This document shows, one piece after another, positions 8,806-18,583 of a stretch of 64,000 bases of DNA. The first letter of the stretch is position 1. The number at the start of each line of letters is the position of its first letter. Source of the DNA: Xanthomonas maliensis (GTDB lineage Bacteria; Pseudomonadota; Gammaproteobacteria; Xanthomonadales; Xanthomonadaceae); contig NZ_NSET01000026.1 in assembly GCF_009192945.1 (NCBI RefSeq), positions 1 through 64,000 on the forward strand, in the 5' to 3' direction. The notes beneath the pieces are model-generated. The model did not search any database. It had not been told where the DNA came from and was given only the letters and a program-made list of their open reading frames with translations. The position numbers were made by a program, and so were the translations under genes.

Positions 8806-9882
8806 TTAGCGATGGTCCTGGGACGCAGGAGATTGCAGAAGTGCGGCGATATCGGCGCAGAGACGATCGACGGCGTCGGTGGTGGTCGCCCACGAGGTCA
8901 CGAAGCGGATCACCCGCTGGTCATCGGCGCGGGTTTCCCAGCGTTCGAAGTCGTAGCGCTGGGACAGCTGCTCCACCTGGGCTGCGCTGAAGGCGACGAA
9001 CTGCTGGTTGGTCGGCGAGTCGCTGCTGAGCTGCGCGCCTGCCGCAAGCAGGCCGGTACGCAAACGCTGCGCCATCGCATTGGCATGCGCCGCCAGCGTG
9101 AAGAACAGCCCGTCTTCGAACAAGGCTGCGAATTGCGCACCGAGCACCATTCCCTTGGCCAACAGTGCGCCCCGCTGCTTGATCAGATAGCGCAAATCGG
9201 CCTGCAGCGCCGGATTGACGATGACCAGCGCTTCGCCGAGCAACGCGCCATTCTTGGTCCCGCCGATATAGAACGCATCGGTCAGTGCGGCGATGGTCGG
9301 CAGATCCAGGTCGTTGCCGTCGGCTGTCAGGGCAGCGCCCAGGCGGGCGCCGTCCAGGTACAGCAGCAGATCGTGCGCGCGACAAAAGCGCGACAACGCG
9401 TCGAGCTCGGCGTGCGTATAGATGGTGCCGCTTTCGGTGCTGTTGGAGAGATAGACCAACCGCGGCTGCACCATGTGCTCGTTATCGTGCACGGCGAGTA
9501 CCGGCTGGATCAGCGCCGGCGTCAGTTTGTCGTGCGGCGCGGCGATCGTGAGCACCTTGTGGCCGGTGGCCTCGATGGCGCCGGTTTCATGGGTGGCGAT
9601 ATGCGCCGCTTCCACCGCGATCACCGCCTGATGCGGACGCAGGAACGCGCTGATCGCAATCAGATTGGTCTGGGTGCCACCGACCAGCAGGTGCACCTCC
9701 GCCTGTGGCTGCGCGACCGCATCGCGGATCAATGCGGTCGCGCGTGCAGTGTGCTGGTCGGTGCCATAGCCGGCACTTTGCTCTGCACTGGCCTGCGCGA
9801 TGGCCTGCAGCACGCGCGGATGCGCACCTTCGCTGTAGTCGTTGCGAAAGCTGATGCGCATAGGACTGCCCTGCCCGTCCAT
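8806..9882 (-). CDS. Low-specificity L-threonine aldolase
   Basis: PLP enzyme of fold type I that cleaves L-threonine or allo-threonine to glycine and acetaldehyde. The product is 358 residues. The PLP-lysine lies in YIGGTKNGALLGEA, with DGARLGAAL upstream of it as expected. The start at 9882 overlaps the trpE stop as TGATG and is preceded by AAGGGG; an internal ATG at 9861 (MRISFRNDYSEG) would give 351 residues. Its location between trpE and trpG is unusual, and no direct link to tryptophan synthesis is known to me. Confidence 0.9.
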   Translation of the reverse strand: MDGQGSPMRISFRNDYSEGAHPRVLQAIAQASAEQSAGYGTDQHTARATALIRDAVAQPQAEVHLLVGGTQTNLIAISAFLRPHQAVIAVEAAHIATHETGAIEATGHKVLTIAAPHDKLTPALIQPVLAVHDNEHMVQPRLVYLSNSTESGTIYTHAELDALSRFCRAHDLLLYLDGARLGAALTADGNDLDLPTIAALTDAFYIGGTKNGALLGEALVIVNPALQADLRYLIKQRGALLAKGMVLGAQFAALFEDGLFFTLAAHANAMAQRLRTGLLAAGAQLSSDSPTNQQFVAFSAAQVEQLSQRYDFERWETRADDQRVIRFVTSWATTTDAVDRLCADIAALLQSPASQDHR

Positions 9883-11357
9883 CACAGCCCCTTGGCCGCC
9901 TGGGACACGGCGCGAAACAGCGCGCGTCCCTTGTTCATCGTTTCCTGCCACTCCAGGTCCGGGTCGGAGTCGTAGACCACGCCGCCGCCGGCCTGCACAT
10001 AGAGATAGCCGTCCTGGATGACCGCCGTGCGGATCGCGATGGCGGTATCGGCATCGCCATGCCAGCCGATGTAGCCGACCGCACCGGAGTAGACGTTGCG
10101 TTTGACCGGCTCCAGCTCACGGATGATTTCCAGCGCGCGAATCTTCGGTGCGCCACTGACGGTACCGGCCGGAAAGGTCGCCCGCAGCACGTCGCTGTAG
10201 CTGAGGCCCGCCTTGAGCGTGCCGGTCACCTCGCTGACGATATGCATGACGTGGCTGTAGCGTTCGATCACGAATTGCTCGCCGACCTGGACGGTGCCCG
10301 GCTCGGCGACGCGGCCGACATCGTTGCGGCCCAGATCGATCAGCATCACGTGCTCGGCACGCTCCTTGGGGTCGGCCAGCAGTTCGGCTTCCAGCGCCTG
10401 ATCCTGTTCGGGGGTGGCGCCGCGCGGCCGGGTGCCGGCGATCGGCCGCACAGTCACCACGCCATCGCGCAGCCGCGCCAGGATCTCCGGCGAGGAGCCC
10501 ACCACCTGGGTGCCGCCGACATCGAGGAAATACATGTACGGCGATGGGTTCAAGGCCCGCAACGCGCGATACACATCGACCGGGCGGGCGCGGAACGGCA
10601 CGCGCAGCCGCTGCGACGGCACCACCTGGAAGATGTCGCCGGCGCGCACATAGTCCTGCGCCGTCCGCACCACCGCGTGGTATTCCTCGCGGGTAAACGA
10701 GGAGCGGAAATCGACCTCGTCGATCGCATCGGAGATCTGCGCCTGCGGATAACCGGCGCCGCCCTGACGCAAGCGATGCGCCAGCTCGTCCAGCCGACGG
10801 TTGGCGCGCGCATAGGCCTGCGGAAGGCGCGGGTCGGCATGCACGATCAGGTACAAGCGTCCCTTGAGGTTGTCGAACACCGCCAGTTCTTCGGACAGCA
10901 TCAGCAGGATGTCGGGCGTGCCCAGTTCATCGGGCTTGTCGCCGCTGCCGAGGCGCGGCTCGATGTACTGGATGCATTCAAAGCCGAACCAGCCCACCAA
11001 TCCACCGGTGAAGCCGGGCAGGCCGTCGAGTTGCGGTACCGAATGTTCGGCGCGCAGCGCCTCGACTTCCGCCAGCGGGTCGGCGACCTGGCGCGTCTGC
11101 ACCACTTCGCCATGCTCGCTCACCTCCAGCGTCTGGCCGCGAAAGCTGTAAACACGCCGCGCCGGCAGGCCGATGATGGAGTAGCGACCGAAGCGTTCGC
11201 CGCCCTCGACCGATTCGAACAGGTAGGTGTAGGGACCGTCGGCGAGCTTGAGGTAGACCGAGAGCGGGGTGTCCAGATCGGACAGCACCTGCCGGACGAC
11301 GGGGATGCGGGTATGGCCTTCAGCGGCCTGGCGCTGGAACTGCTCTGCAGTGATCAA
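9882..11357 (-). CDS. trpE: Anthranilate synthase component I
   Basis: Converts chorismate to anthranilate with TrpG. I chose the TTG at 11357 because GGAAGGAAAG precedes it by 5 bases and the 491-residue product then starts [20 protein letters not shown], the normal start. The feedback-binding segment reads [19 protein letters not shown], where other TrpE have LLES. Catalytic-domain motifs [20 protein letters not shown] and [11 protein letters not shown] are present. It is the first structural gene of the minus-strand trp cluster. The upstream Trp-rich frame may regulate it. Confidence 0.96.
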   Translation of the reverse strand: MITAEQFQRQAAEGHTRIPVVRQVLSDLDTPLSVYLKLADGPYTYLFESVEGGERFGRYSIIGLPARRVYSFRGQTLEVSEHGEVVQTRQVADPLAEVEALRAEHSVPQLDGLPGFTGGLVGWFGFECIQYIEPRLGSGDKPDELGTPDILLMLSEELAVFDNLKGRLYLIVHADPRLPQAYARANRRLDELAHRLRQGGAGYPQAQISDAIDEVDFRSSFTREEYHAVVRTAQDYVRAGDIFQVVPSQRLRVPFRARPVDVYRALRALNPSPYMYFLDVGGTQVVGSSPEILARLRDGVVTVRPIAGTRPRGATPEQDQALEAELLADPKERAEHVMLIDLGRNDVGRVAEPGTVQVGEQFVIERYSHVMHIVSEVTGTLKAGLSYSDVLRATFPAGTVSGAPKIRALEIIRELEPVKRNVYSGAVGYIGWHGDADTAIAIRTAVIQDGYLYVQAGGGVVYDSDPDLEWQETMNKGRALFRAVSQAAKGL

Positions 11358-11466
11358 GACGACTTTCCTTCCGGGACTCTGTGACGGGGCGGACGACGGC
11401 AACAGGCCACCATCGCCACCAGCGGCGAGCGGAAGAGAAGGAGCGCGGGGTCGTCAGGCGGGACAC
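11320..11466 (-). promoter_or_regulatory. Candidate trp leader frame with WWRWW and SD-sequestering pairing
   Basis: A frame beginning at GTG 11466 reaches TGG TGG CGA TGG TGG (11407-11421), i.e. four Trp codons in five, about 50 bases before the trpE start, and runs through that start in another frame to 11320. A pyrimidine-rich stretch before the Trp codons (11430-11440) can pair with the trpE Shine-Dalgarno (11363-11373) at 10 of 11 positions, including one G-U. A ribosome stalled on the Trp codons would break this pairing. No T-tract terminator is visible, so control would be translational. This is inference from sequence only. Confidence 0.4.
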
Positions 11467-11769
11467 GCGGCTACTGTAGCGCAACTGCGGCACGAGCACA
11501 GCCGCAGCCGCGGCGGCCGGACCCGGTCTTCGCCCGCCTGCCGGCCGCTTCGCTTGGCGGGCCTCAGCTGGCCTAGCCCAGTGGACGCCCTGCCAGACGG
11601 CCGCCGGCGTCACTGGGCGGATCGCCATGGATGGCCCGCTGCTGGCCGGCCTTGCGCGCGGCGCCGGCGCATCCAGGCAGACCGAGCAGAAGGCGGTCGC
11701 GGCGGCGCGCTCAGCGCCCGCGCTGGCGCAGGGGACTCGCTGACCGCAATACGCCGTCGTCGTCACGGC
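11467..11769. other. Intergenic region between the lipid kinase and the trp leader
   Basis: About 300 bases without a convincing gene. On the minus strand TACAGT (near 11474-11479) is a weak -10 candidate just before the putative trp leader GTG; no good -35 is visible. The rest is GC-rich with no clear terminator for the genes upstream on the minus strand. Confidence 0.45.
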
Positions 11770-12705
11770 TCAGCCCACCGCCTGACAGAGTGGGCAGCCG
11801 AGCGGCAGATGCATGCGCAGCCGAGCCGGCACGCAGTCGATACGGAAGCGCTGCGCGGCCTCGGGCTCGCCATCCAGATTCAGCGTCAGCGATTGCTCGC
11901 TGGCGATCTCCAGCCAGGGCAATCGGCGGCGAATGGCGACCCGCTCCAGGGCCGCCTGCTTGCCGCCGGTCACCAGGGTGCCGAGGGTGGCGGCCACCTC
12001 GCCGGTGAGCGCGGGCACGATGGTGAGATCGAGCAGGCCATCGTCGATCAACGCTTCCGGGCACAGCGCCTGGCCGCCACCGGCCTGACGTCCGTTGCCC
12101 AGCCCCAGCGCAATGAAGTCGCCGTCCCAGTCGAAGTCCGGGCCGCTGAAACGGGCGCGGATCGGGTCGATGCGTCCCAGCCGCGACATGCCGGTGATCA
12201 GATAGGCCAATCCGCCCAGCATCTTCTTCAGGCCCTCGTCGGTCTCGACGGTCACCTGGGTGCCGAAACCGCCGCTGGCGACATTCGCGCACCAGTGCGC
12301 ACCGTGCGCGGTGTCGATCCGCAGCAGATCGACCGGCTGTGCGGGCCGTTCGAGAATCAGTTGCAAGGCCTCCAGCGGCGCGACCGGCACCGCGGCCGCG
12401 GTGGCGAAATCGTTGGCGGTGCCGAGCGGCAGCAACCCAAGGCTCGGCAAGACGTCGGCAGCGTCGGGTTGATGCGCCAGCGCGGCGGCGACCTCGCTGA
12501 GCGTGCCGTCGCCGCCAGCGGCCACGACCGTCTGCACGCCGTCGGCCAAGGCCTCAGCGACGTAGCGCTCGGCATCGCCCGCTTCCCACGTCACCCGCAC
12601 GTCGATCCGGACCCCGCGCGCACGCAACGTCGCGACCGCCTCGCGCAGATCCTCGTTGTCGGTGGACTTGCCGTTGAGGATCAGTCGCCAATGGGCCAGA
12701 ACCAT
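11770..12705 (-). CDS. YegS/DgkB-type lipid kinase
   Basis: Member of the diacylglycerol-kinase catalytic domain family, 311 residues. It has the nucleotide-binding signature [15 protein letters not shown] (about residues 63-77), [13 protein letters not shown], and [10 protein letters not shown], with a C-terminal beta domain ending in a Cys pair (GCPLCQAVG). E. coli YegS phosphorylates phosphatidylglycerol in vitro; the natural lipid here is unknown. The gene has its own start at 12705, about 235 bases downstream of the acetyltransferase gene. Confidence 0.88.
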   Translation of the reverse strand: MVLAHWRLILNGKSTDNEDLREAVATLRARGVRIDVRVTWEAGDAERYVAEALADGVQTVVAAGGDGTLSEVAAALAHQPDAADVLPSLGLLPLGTANDFATAAAVPVAPLEALQLILERPAQPVDLLRIDTAHGAHWCANVASGGFGTQVTVETDEGLKKMLGGLAYLITGMSRLGRIDPIRARFSGPDFDWDGDFIALGLGNGRQAGGGQALCPEALIDDGLLDLTIVPALTGEVAATLGTLVTGGKQAALERVAIRRRLPWLEIASEQSLTLNLDGEPEAAQRFRIDCVPARLRMHLPLGCPLCQAVG

Positions 12706-12873
12706 GCGCGCCGCCGCTGCGGAGGTGAGAAGGCTGGCAGGCTAGCAATGGCGCAATGGGGAGGTCGTGAATGGGCGCAGCCGCGCTGTCATGGCGATGT
12801 CACCGAACACCCGGAACATGGAAGGCCATAGCAGGGACGACGGGCGGAGGCAGGATCAGCCTCCAATTTTCCA

Positions 12874-12898
12874 GAAGGCCGCCCAGTGGGCGGCCTTC
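12874..12898. terminator. Hairpin downstream of the acetyltransferase gene
   Basis: GAAGGCCGCCC-AGT-GGGCGGCCTTC forms a perfect 11-bp stem. It lies 43 bases after the end of the rpe-acetyltransferase pair, which reads toward it. The flanks are moderately T/A-rich (TTCATT on one side, AATTTT on the other), so it is a likely, though not textbook, bidirectional terminator. Confidence 0.6.
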
Positions 12899-12940
12899 TT
12901 CATTGCGCAGCGAGCTACCCGCCGCGCACGGTGGGTGCGC

Positions 12941-13438
12941 TCAACCGCTCGCAGCGAACGCGGCCAGACGGTCGCCATCCAGCCGGTAGACCGTCCATTC
13001 GTCCATCGGACGAGCGCCTACTGCGGTATAGAAGTCGATTGCCGGCTGGTTCCAGTCCAGCACCGACCACTCGAAGCGTCCGCAACCGCGCTGCACCGCC
13101 AGCCGGGCCAGATGGCGCAGCAGCGCCAACCCGGCGCCCTGCCCGCGTGCCTGTGGGCGCACGAACAAGTCTTCCAGGTACAGGCCGTTGCGGCCCAGCC
13201 AAGTCGAATAATTGAAGAAATACACCGCAAAGCCCACCGCCTGGCCGTCCTGCTCGCAGATCACCGCATGCGCGGTGGCACCGTCGCCGAACAGGCTGGC
13301 GCGCAGATCCTCCGGGCTGGCGAGGACGGCGTCCGGCTCGCGTTCGTAGACCGCCAGCGCGGTCACCAGCTCATGCAACAGCGTCGCATCGTCAGGCGTT
13401 GCACTGCGGATCCGCAGCGCGGAGCTGGCGTCGCTCAC
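12941..13438 (-). CDS. GNAT-family N-acetyltransferase
   Basis: Acetyl-CoA-dependent transferase of 165 residues. The acetyl-CoA loop is [19 protein letters not shown] (about residues 92-110), and the C-terminal [20 protein letters not shown] segment is typical of the diamine/spermidine acetyltransferase-like branch. The substrate is not determined. It starts with GTG at 13438, overlapping the rpe stop by 4 bases (GTGA), so it is coupled to rpe. Confidence 0.88.
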   Translation of the reverse strand: MSDASSALRIRSATPDDATLLHELVTALAVYEREPDAVLASPEDLRASLFGDGATAHAVICEQDGQAVGFAVYFFNYSTWLGRNGLYLEDLFVRPQARGQGAGLALLRHLARLAVQRGCGRFEWSVLDWNQPAIDFYTAVGARPMDEWTVYRLDGDRLAAFAASG

Positions 13439-14106
13439 CGCACCGCATCCACGGCCGCACGCATCTGCGCAATCACCGCCGCGTAGTCGGGCGCATTGAA
13501 GATCGCCGAGCCGGCGACGAAGGTGTCGGCACCGGCAGCAGCGATCTGGCCGATGTTATCGGCCTTGACGCCACCATCGATCTCCAGCCGGATCGGCTTG
13601 TCCTGGGCGTCGATGCGTGCGCGGATCGCACGCAGCTTGTCCAGCGCCGAGGGAATGAAGGCCTGGCCGCCGAAGCCGGGATTGACCGACATCACCAGCA
13701 CCAGATCCAGCTCCGGCAGCACCCAGTCGAGGATATCCACCGGCGTGGCCGGATTGAGCACCAGCCCGGCCTGGCACCCATGCGATTTGATCAGCTGGAT
13801 GGTGCGGTGGACGTGGCGGCTGGCTTCGGGATGAAAGCTGATGGTGGTGGCGCCGGCCTCGGCGAAATCCGGCACGATCCGGTCCACGGGCTCGACCATC
13901 AGATGCACGTCGATCGGCGCGGTGACGCCGTGCTTGCGCAGTGCCTGACACACCATGGGCCCGATGGTGAGATTGGGGACATAGTGGTTGTCCATCACGT
14001 CGAAGTGCACCCAGTCGGCACCGGCCTTGAGGACGTTGTCCACTTCCTCGCCGAGGCGGGCGAAGTCGGCGGAGAGGATGGACGGGGCGATCGCCGTCGG
14101 TTGCAT
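13435..14106 (-). CDS. rpe: Ribulose-phosphate 3-epimerase
   Basis: Interconverts ribulose 5-phosphate and xylulose 5-phosphate in the pentose phosphate pathway. The 223-residue TIM barrel starts [20 protein letters not shown]. Metal and catalytic residues are visible in [21 protein letters not shown] and LEIDGGVK. The frame continues upstream into unrelated sequence, so the ATG at 14106 was chosen from family length. It overlaps the acetyltransferase downstream. Confidence 0.96.
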   Translation of the reverse strand: MQPTAIAPSILSADFARLGEEVDNVLKAGADWVHFDVMDNHYVPNLTIGPMVCQALRKHGVTAPIDVHLMVEPVDRIVPDFAEAGATTISFHPEASRHVHRTIQLIKSHGCQAGLVLNPATPVDILDWVLPELDLVLVMSVNPGFGGQAFIPSALDKLRAIRARIDAQDKPIRLEIDGGVKADNIGQIAAAGADTFVAGSAIFNAPDYAAVIAQMRAAVDAVR

Positions 14107-14299
14107 GGGCAGCTCGAAGAAATGCAGGACGCGCATTGTCGCAACGGTGGCCCAGCGAGGAAAGCTGGTTGCGTCGGCGGCCTCGACGTGCAGGCGCGGC
14201 ACCCTCGCCGGATTGGCCGTGGCAGCCGCCAGGGCATCGCAGGTCGCGACGGTCGTGTCTTGTTCGGGGGCAGCAAGGTCCGCTGCGCCTGCGCCGCCG

Positions 14300-14629
14300 T
14301 CAGCGCTTGCGCAGCCGCTGGATCCGGTCGTAGGCGGCGTTGATCTGGCTGGCCTTGCGCTCGGCCTGGCGTCGCGCCTCGGGCTCGGCATTGGCCACCT
14401 TGTCGGGGTGGTAGCGCGACATCAGCCGGCGATAGGCCAGGTCGATCTCGGCATTGGTGGCGTCCGGTTCCAGGCCGAGCGCCTGGTAGGGGTCGTCCTC
14501 GCGACGCTTGAACCACCCGGCATCCACCGCATGGCCGATCGCCAGGCCGATCGCCACGCCCACCAGCGGGGCCCCGCGGAACAGCAGCGCGCCGGCCAAT
14601 GCACCGAGCAGTTTTCCGTACCAGGACAT
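14300..14629 (-). CDS. Membrane-anchored J-domain protein
   Basis: 109 residues: an N-terminal hydrophobic and glycine-rich segment ([38 protein letters not shown], likely one or two membrane passes), then a short linker and a J-domain with HPDK in [16 protein letters not shown]. This resembles a reduced DjlA. It should recruit and stimulate DnaK at the inner membrane. The ATG at 14629 follows a weak GGGGGCG region; upstream frame is not conserved-looking. It lies between rpe and purC. Confidence 0.82.
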   Translation of the reverse strand: MSWYGKLLGALAGALLFRGAPLVGVAIGLAIGHAVDAGWFKRREDDPYQALGLEPDATNAEIDLAYRRLMSRYHPDKVANAEPEARRQAERKASQINAAYDRIQRLRKR

Positions 14630-14849
14630 GGGGGCGATCGACGGACCGGTGGGCGGGTTGGCGATCTTACCCGAAGCCCCGCCCTGCCTGGCGCGACGGC
14701 CCGGACCGCCGGTCGTGCCGCCCCTCGTCCAGGGCTGTCGACAAATCCAGCGCGGCGCCCCGAAGCGCCGTACACTACGCGGCCCGCTGTTCATCCGCGG
14801 GCCCGCCGGGTCCCGGGGACAGCGTCTTGCGACGTCCTGAGGAGTGCCT

Positions 14850-15776
14850 GTGTCGACCACGCTGTTGCAATCCGATCTGCCCGGCCTGCCGTTGCGTCAT
14901 CGAGGCAAGGTCCGCGATGTTTTCGACATCCCCCGCGAGCGCCTGCCTGCCGATGCCCCGGCCGGCGATTACCTGCTGATGGTGGCGACCGATCGCCTGT
15001 CCGCCTTCGATGTGGTCTTGCCGGACCCGATCCCCGGCAAGGGCGAGATGCTGTGCCAGGTCTCCAACTTCTGGTTCCACAAGACCGAACACCTGATGCC
15101 CAACCACCTCACCGGCATCGACGTTGCGGCAGTGCTGCCCGAGGGCGTGGACGCTGCGCTGTATGCCAAGCGCGCGGTCGTCACCCGCAAGCTCAAGCCG
15201 GTGCCGGTGGAAGCCATCGCCCGCGGCTACTTGATCGGCAGCGGTTGGAAGGACTACCAGCGCACCGGCAAGGTCAGCGGCATCGAGTTGCCCGACGGGC
15301 TGCGCCAGGCCGAAAAACTGCCCGAACCGATCTTCACGCCTTCGACCAAGGCCGCGGTCGGCGACCACGACGAGAACATCGACTTCGACGCCATGGTCAA
15401 GACGGTGGGTGCCGAACTGGCCGAGCGCGTGCGCGATGCGACCTTGCGCATCTACCGCTTCGCTGCCGATTACGCCGCCGAGCGCGGCATCTTGCTGGCC
15501 GACACCAAGTTCGAGTTCGGCACCGATGCCGATGGCCGGCTGTACATCATGGACGAGATGCTGACCCCGGATTCCTCGCGCTACTGGCCGGCCGACCAGT
15601 ACGAAGTGGGCAGCAGTCCGCCGAGCTACGACAAGCAGTTCGTGCGCGACTACCTGGAAACGCTGGACTGGGGCAAGACGGCGCCAGGCCCGGCGCTGCC
15701 GCAGGACGTGATCGACCGCACCCGCGCCAAGTACGCCGAAGCGCTGCAGCGGCTGGCCGATCTGCACGTGGCCTGA
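14850..15776 (+). CDS. purC: Phosphoribosylaminoimidazole-succinocarboxamide synthase
   Basis: SAICAR synthetase of purine synthesis, joining CAIR and aspartate with ATP. The product is 308 residues, of the longer type. GTG at 14850 is the start: AGGAG lies 5 bases upstream and the protein then begins [20 protein letters not shown]. Key segments are [35 protein letters not shown], and DTKFEFG with [16 protein letters not shown]. It is transcribed alone. Confidence 0.96.
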   Translation: MSTTLLQSDLPGLPLRHRGKVRDVFDIPRERLPADAPAGDYLLMVATDRLSAFDVVLPDPIPGKGEMLCQVSNFWFHKTEHLMPNHLTGIDVAAVLPEGVDAALYAKRAVVTRKLKPVPVEAIARGYLIGSGWKDYQRTGKVSGIELPDGLRQAEKLPEPIFTPSTKAAVGDHDENIDFDAMVKTVGAELAERVRDATLRIYRFAADYAAERGILLADTKFEFGTDADGRLYIMDEMLTPDSSRYWPADQYEVGSSPPSYDKQFVRDYLETLDWGKTAPGPALPQDVIDRTRAKYAEALQRLADLHVA

Positions 15777-16186
15777 CGACAACGCCCGCGCGCTGTCGGC
15801 GCGGGCGATCCAGCCGGCAACCGGCGCTGCGCGAGGTGTACCGCGCACCCCGTCTGTCGCGGCAGCGGCTGCAATATCTTGCCGGCCTGCGTCGACGCAG
15901 GCTGGCATGGCCATCGGATGCGGCCGCACGGACATTCGACCGAATGCCGCACTCGCAACGACTAGGTGCGGCGCTGCGCGCGCCCGGCGACAAGCACAGA
16001 CCGCTGTCTGCGATGCGCTCCACATTGCAAGCAGGCCGAGCGCACAAAATGCAACACGGCTGAAATTTTTACTGTTGAGCCCTCTTCGAATGTGCAAGCG
16101 TGTGTGGCGGCACTTGCTGCCATCCGCGATCGGCCGCACGAACTCGCCGCCGGTCTTTGCATTGCACGTTCTGGGAGAGAGTCGTC
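15777..16186. other. Intergenic region purC to metalloprotease
   Basis: No gene is supported. A 9-bp hairpin CGCCCGCGC-GCTGTCG-GCGCGGGCG (15783-15807) follows purC without a T-tract. A locally AT-rich stretch near 16059-16075 (GGCTGAAATTTTTACTGTTG) may hold the protease promoter, but I cannot place -35 and -10 boxes with confidence. Confidence 0.5.
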
Positions 16187-17782
16187 ATGCAATTCCACGT
16201 TCTGGGCGCGGCGATCTGCTGCGCGCTGTGCCTGCCTGTTGCCGCCTCCGCGGCGGACCTGTCGACCGATGCCGCGGTCGCGCGCGCGCAAGCCCTGCTT
16301 GGCGGTAGCGCCGCTGCACTGGTCGGCCGCGCGCCGGCCGACAGCTTCATCGCGCGGGACCGCATCATCGATGCCGATGGCACCGAGCATGTGCGTTTTG
16401 ATCGCAGCTACCAAGGCTTGCCGGTGATCGGCGGCGATGTGGTGGTGCACTCGCAACGCGGCGTCATGCGTCAACTGAGTCAAACCCTGGACAGCAACCT
16501 GCGTCCGAGCACACGACCGGCGATCGATGCCGACACCGCGCTACGGGTCGCCGGCGCGCGCTTCAGCGCGACGCAGGATGCGCCGCCGCGTGCCAGCCTG
16601 GCGCTGTATGCGCGCCAGGGAACGCCACGCTTGGTCTACGAAGTGATCTACAGCGGCATCGCGCCGGATCAGACGCCGACCGAAATGCATTATGTCGTCG
16701 ATGCACTGGACCAGCGCATTCTCGAATCGTGGGACACGGTCCATACCGCCTGCAGTGGCGGAACCAGTGCGACTGGCAGCGGTCGTTCGCTGTACGCCGG
16801 CACCGTGACGCTGTCCACCACCCGCTGCAGCAACGGCTACGAGCTCACCGATCTGAGCCGCGGCGGTGGCGCAACCTACACGATGAGCAATGCCACCTCC
16901 GGCAACGGCAGCTTGCTCACCGATGCGGACAATGCCTGGGGCAACGGCGCCAGCAGCGATGCGGCGACGGTGGCCGTGGATGCGCACTATGGCGTGTCAT
17001 TGACCTGGGACTACTACCGAAGCACCCACGCCCGCACCGGCATTGCCAACGACGGCAAGGGCGCACGCAGTCGCGTGCACTACGGCAACCGTTACAACAA
17101 CGCGTTCTGGTCGGACAGCTGCTTCTGCATGACCTTCGGCGATGGCGACGGCAGCACCTTCACTCCGCTGGTCGCAGTCGACGTGGCCGGGCACGAGATG
17201 ACCCATGGCGTCACCAGCCGCACTGCGCGACTGGTGTATTCGGGCGAGTCCGGTGGTTTGAACGAAGCGACCTCCGACATCATGGGGACCATGGTGGAGT
17301 ACTACGCCAACAACAGCGCCGAGCCGGGCAATTATCTGATCGGCGAAAAGTTGGTCGCCAACAACAGCAGCGGCACCCTGGCACTGCGCTACATGTTCAA
17401 GCCCAGCCTGGATGGCGATTCGCCGGACTGCTATGGCAGCGGCATCGGCTCGCTCAACGTGCACTACAGCTCCGGCGTCGCCAATCATTTCTACTATCTG
17501 TTGGCCGAAGGCGCGGTGGTGCCGAGCGGCTTCGGCACCGACAGCAGCTGGAAGCTGACGCCAGCCAGCCTGGTCTGCAACGGCAATACGGCGCTCGCCG
17601 CGATCGGGCGCGACGCGGCCAGCCGCATCTGGTACCGCGCGCTCACCGTCTACATGACCTCCTCCAGCAACTATGCCGCCGCACGCCGCGCCACGCTGAG
17701 CGCGGCCAGCGACCTGTACGGCGGCAGTTCAAGCCAGTACCGCGCAGTGGCTGCGGCCTGGAGCGCGGTGTCGGTGAACTAA
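16187..17782 (+). CDS. Secreted M4-family zinc metalloprotease (thermolysin-like)
   Basis: Preproprotein of 531 residues. A signal peptide (MQFHVLGAAICCALCLPVAASA) is followed by an FTP/PepSY-type propeptide to about residue 185 and then the catalytic domain. Zinc motif HEMTH is at 336-340 and the third ligand Glu360 is in GLNEATSDIMG, exactly the 20-residue spacing of thermolysin. NVHYSSGVANHFYYLL holds the second-half histidine. It probably leaves by the type II pathway, as other Xanthomonas extracellular proteases do; that is inference. GGGAGAG precedes the ATG. Confidence 0.93.
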   Translation: MQFHVLGAAICCALCLPVAASAADLSTDAAVARAQALLGGSAAALVGRAPADSFIARDRIIDADGTEHVRFDRSYQGLPVIGGDVVVHSQRGVMRQLSQTLDSNLRPSTRPAIDADTALRVAGARFSATQDAPPRASLALYARQGTPRLVYEVIYSGIAPDQTPTEMHYVVDALDQRILESWDTVHTACSGGTSATGSGRSLYAGTVTLSTTRCSNGYELTDLSRGGGATYTMSNATSGNGSLLTDADNAWGNGASSDAATVAVDAHYGVSLTWDYYRSTHARTGIANDGKGARSRVHYGNRYNNAFWSDSCFCMTFGDGDGSTFTPLVAVDVAGHEMTHGVTSRTARLVYSGESGGLNEATSDIMGTMVEYYANNSAEPGNYLIGEKLVANNSSGTLALRYMFKPSLDGDSPDCYGSGIGSLNVHYSSGVANHFYYLLAEGAVVPSGFGTDSSWKLTPASLVCNGNTALAAIGRDAASRIWYRALTVYMTSSSNYAAARRATLSAASDLYGGSSSQYRAVAAAWSAVSVN

Positions 17783-17877
17783 TGTCGGCGCTCCCTGCCG
17801 CGTCCACCCGCACGGCAGGGAGCATTGCCACGATCCGCGTCGGCACGCGTATGCTGGGGTCATTCCTGGGAGGGAAC

Positions 17878-18363
17878 ATGACCGAACGCACGACCCTTGC
17901 GCGCCCGATCGAGCGCTATTTCGCCAGCTATTCGGACGATCACCGTCATCCGGCCAATCAGCAGATCCATGTCCTGGCCGTGCCGGCGATCCTATGGTCG
18001 GTGGTGGCACTGCTGTGGTGCATTCCGGTCGCCGGCAGCTGGTTCAGCAGCGGCGTCTGGGCCGCGCTGGCGATGTTCGCGGCCTGGAGCTACTACAACC
18101 GGCTGTCACGGCCGTTGGGCCTGGGCATGCTGGCGATGTTCTTCTTCTTCGGCTGTCTGTGCCGACTGATCGAAGGCCGGGTGGGCCTGGGCGGCCTGCT
18201 GAAGGGAGCGGCGGCGGTGTTCGTGCTGGCGTGGATCGCCCAGTTCGTCGGCCACAAGATCGAAGGCCGCAGGCCCAGCTTCCTCACCGACCTGGTGTAC
18301 CTGTTGATCGGACCGGCCTGGGTGCTGTCCAAGCTGTACCGGCATCTGGGCTGGCGCTACTAG
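17878..18363 (+). CDS. Mpo1-like (DUF962) membrane protein
   Basis: 161-residue inner-membrane protein with about four hydrophobic helices. The N-terminus carries the family signature YFASYSDDHRHPANQQIHVL, with histidines that bind Fe2+ in yeast Mpo1, a 2-hydroxy fatty acid dioxygenase. A further histidine-containing stretch is FVGHKIEGRRPSF. Whether the bacterial protein has the same activity is not known. GGGAGGGAAC lies directly before the ATG at 17878. A repeat half-site begins at its stop codon. Confidence 0.85.
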   Translation: MTERTTLARPIERYFASYSDDHRHPANQQIHVLAVPAILWSVVALLWCIPVAGSWFSSGVWAALAMFAAWSYYNRLSRPLGLGMLAMFFFFGCLCRLIEGRVGLGGLLKGAAAVFVLAWIAQFVGHKIEGRRPSFLTDLVYLLIGPAWVLSKLYRHLGWRY

Positions 18364-18377
18364 AGCGTGTGATGCAC
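18362..18377 (+). repeat. Copy of the terminal repeat of the 42.6-kb MITE-like element
   Basis: AGAGCGTGTGATGCAC is identical to the first 16 bases of the terminal inverted repeat at 42629-42650. It is followed by CGCTGACGGCACGG, which resembles the internal CCGCTGACGGC module of that element. No matching opposite end is found before the mrp genes, so this looks like a degenerate or partial copy. The site starts within the stop codon region of the Mpo1-like gene. Confidence 0.6.
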
Positions 18378-18583
18378 CGCTGACGGCACGGCGGAGGGCG
18401 CGGGATCGGCGATGGTCACAGAGCGCCGAACATGGTGGGACGCTTTGCAGCATACCCAGCACGCTGCGATTGCGCGTCGCGGACTTCGCGTTGTCGGCGT
18501 CATGAGGGCGACGACGTTGACGCAGACGTCAGTCAACGGTTTGTTAAGCTCTTTGGCCTGCTCGCGAATCTCGTGTTCCCTGC

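Noticed and set aside
11320-11466. Classical transcriptional trp attenuator
   Set aside because: No GC stem followed by a T-run exists between the Trp codons and trpE, and the leader frame has no stop before trpE. Only a translational mechanism remains plausible.
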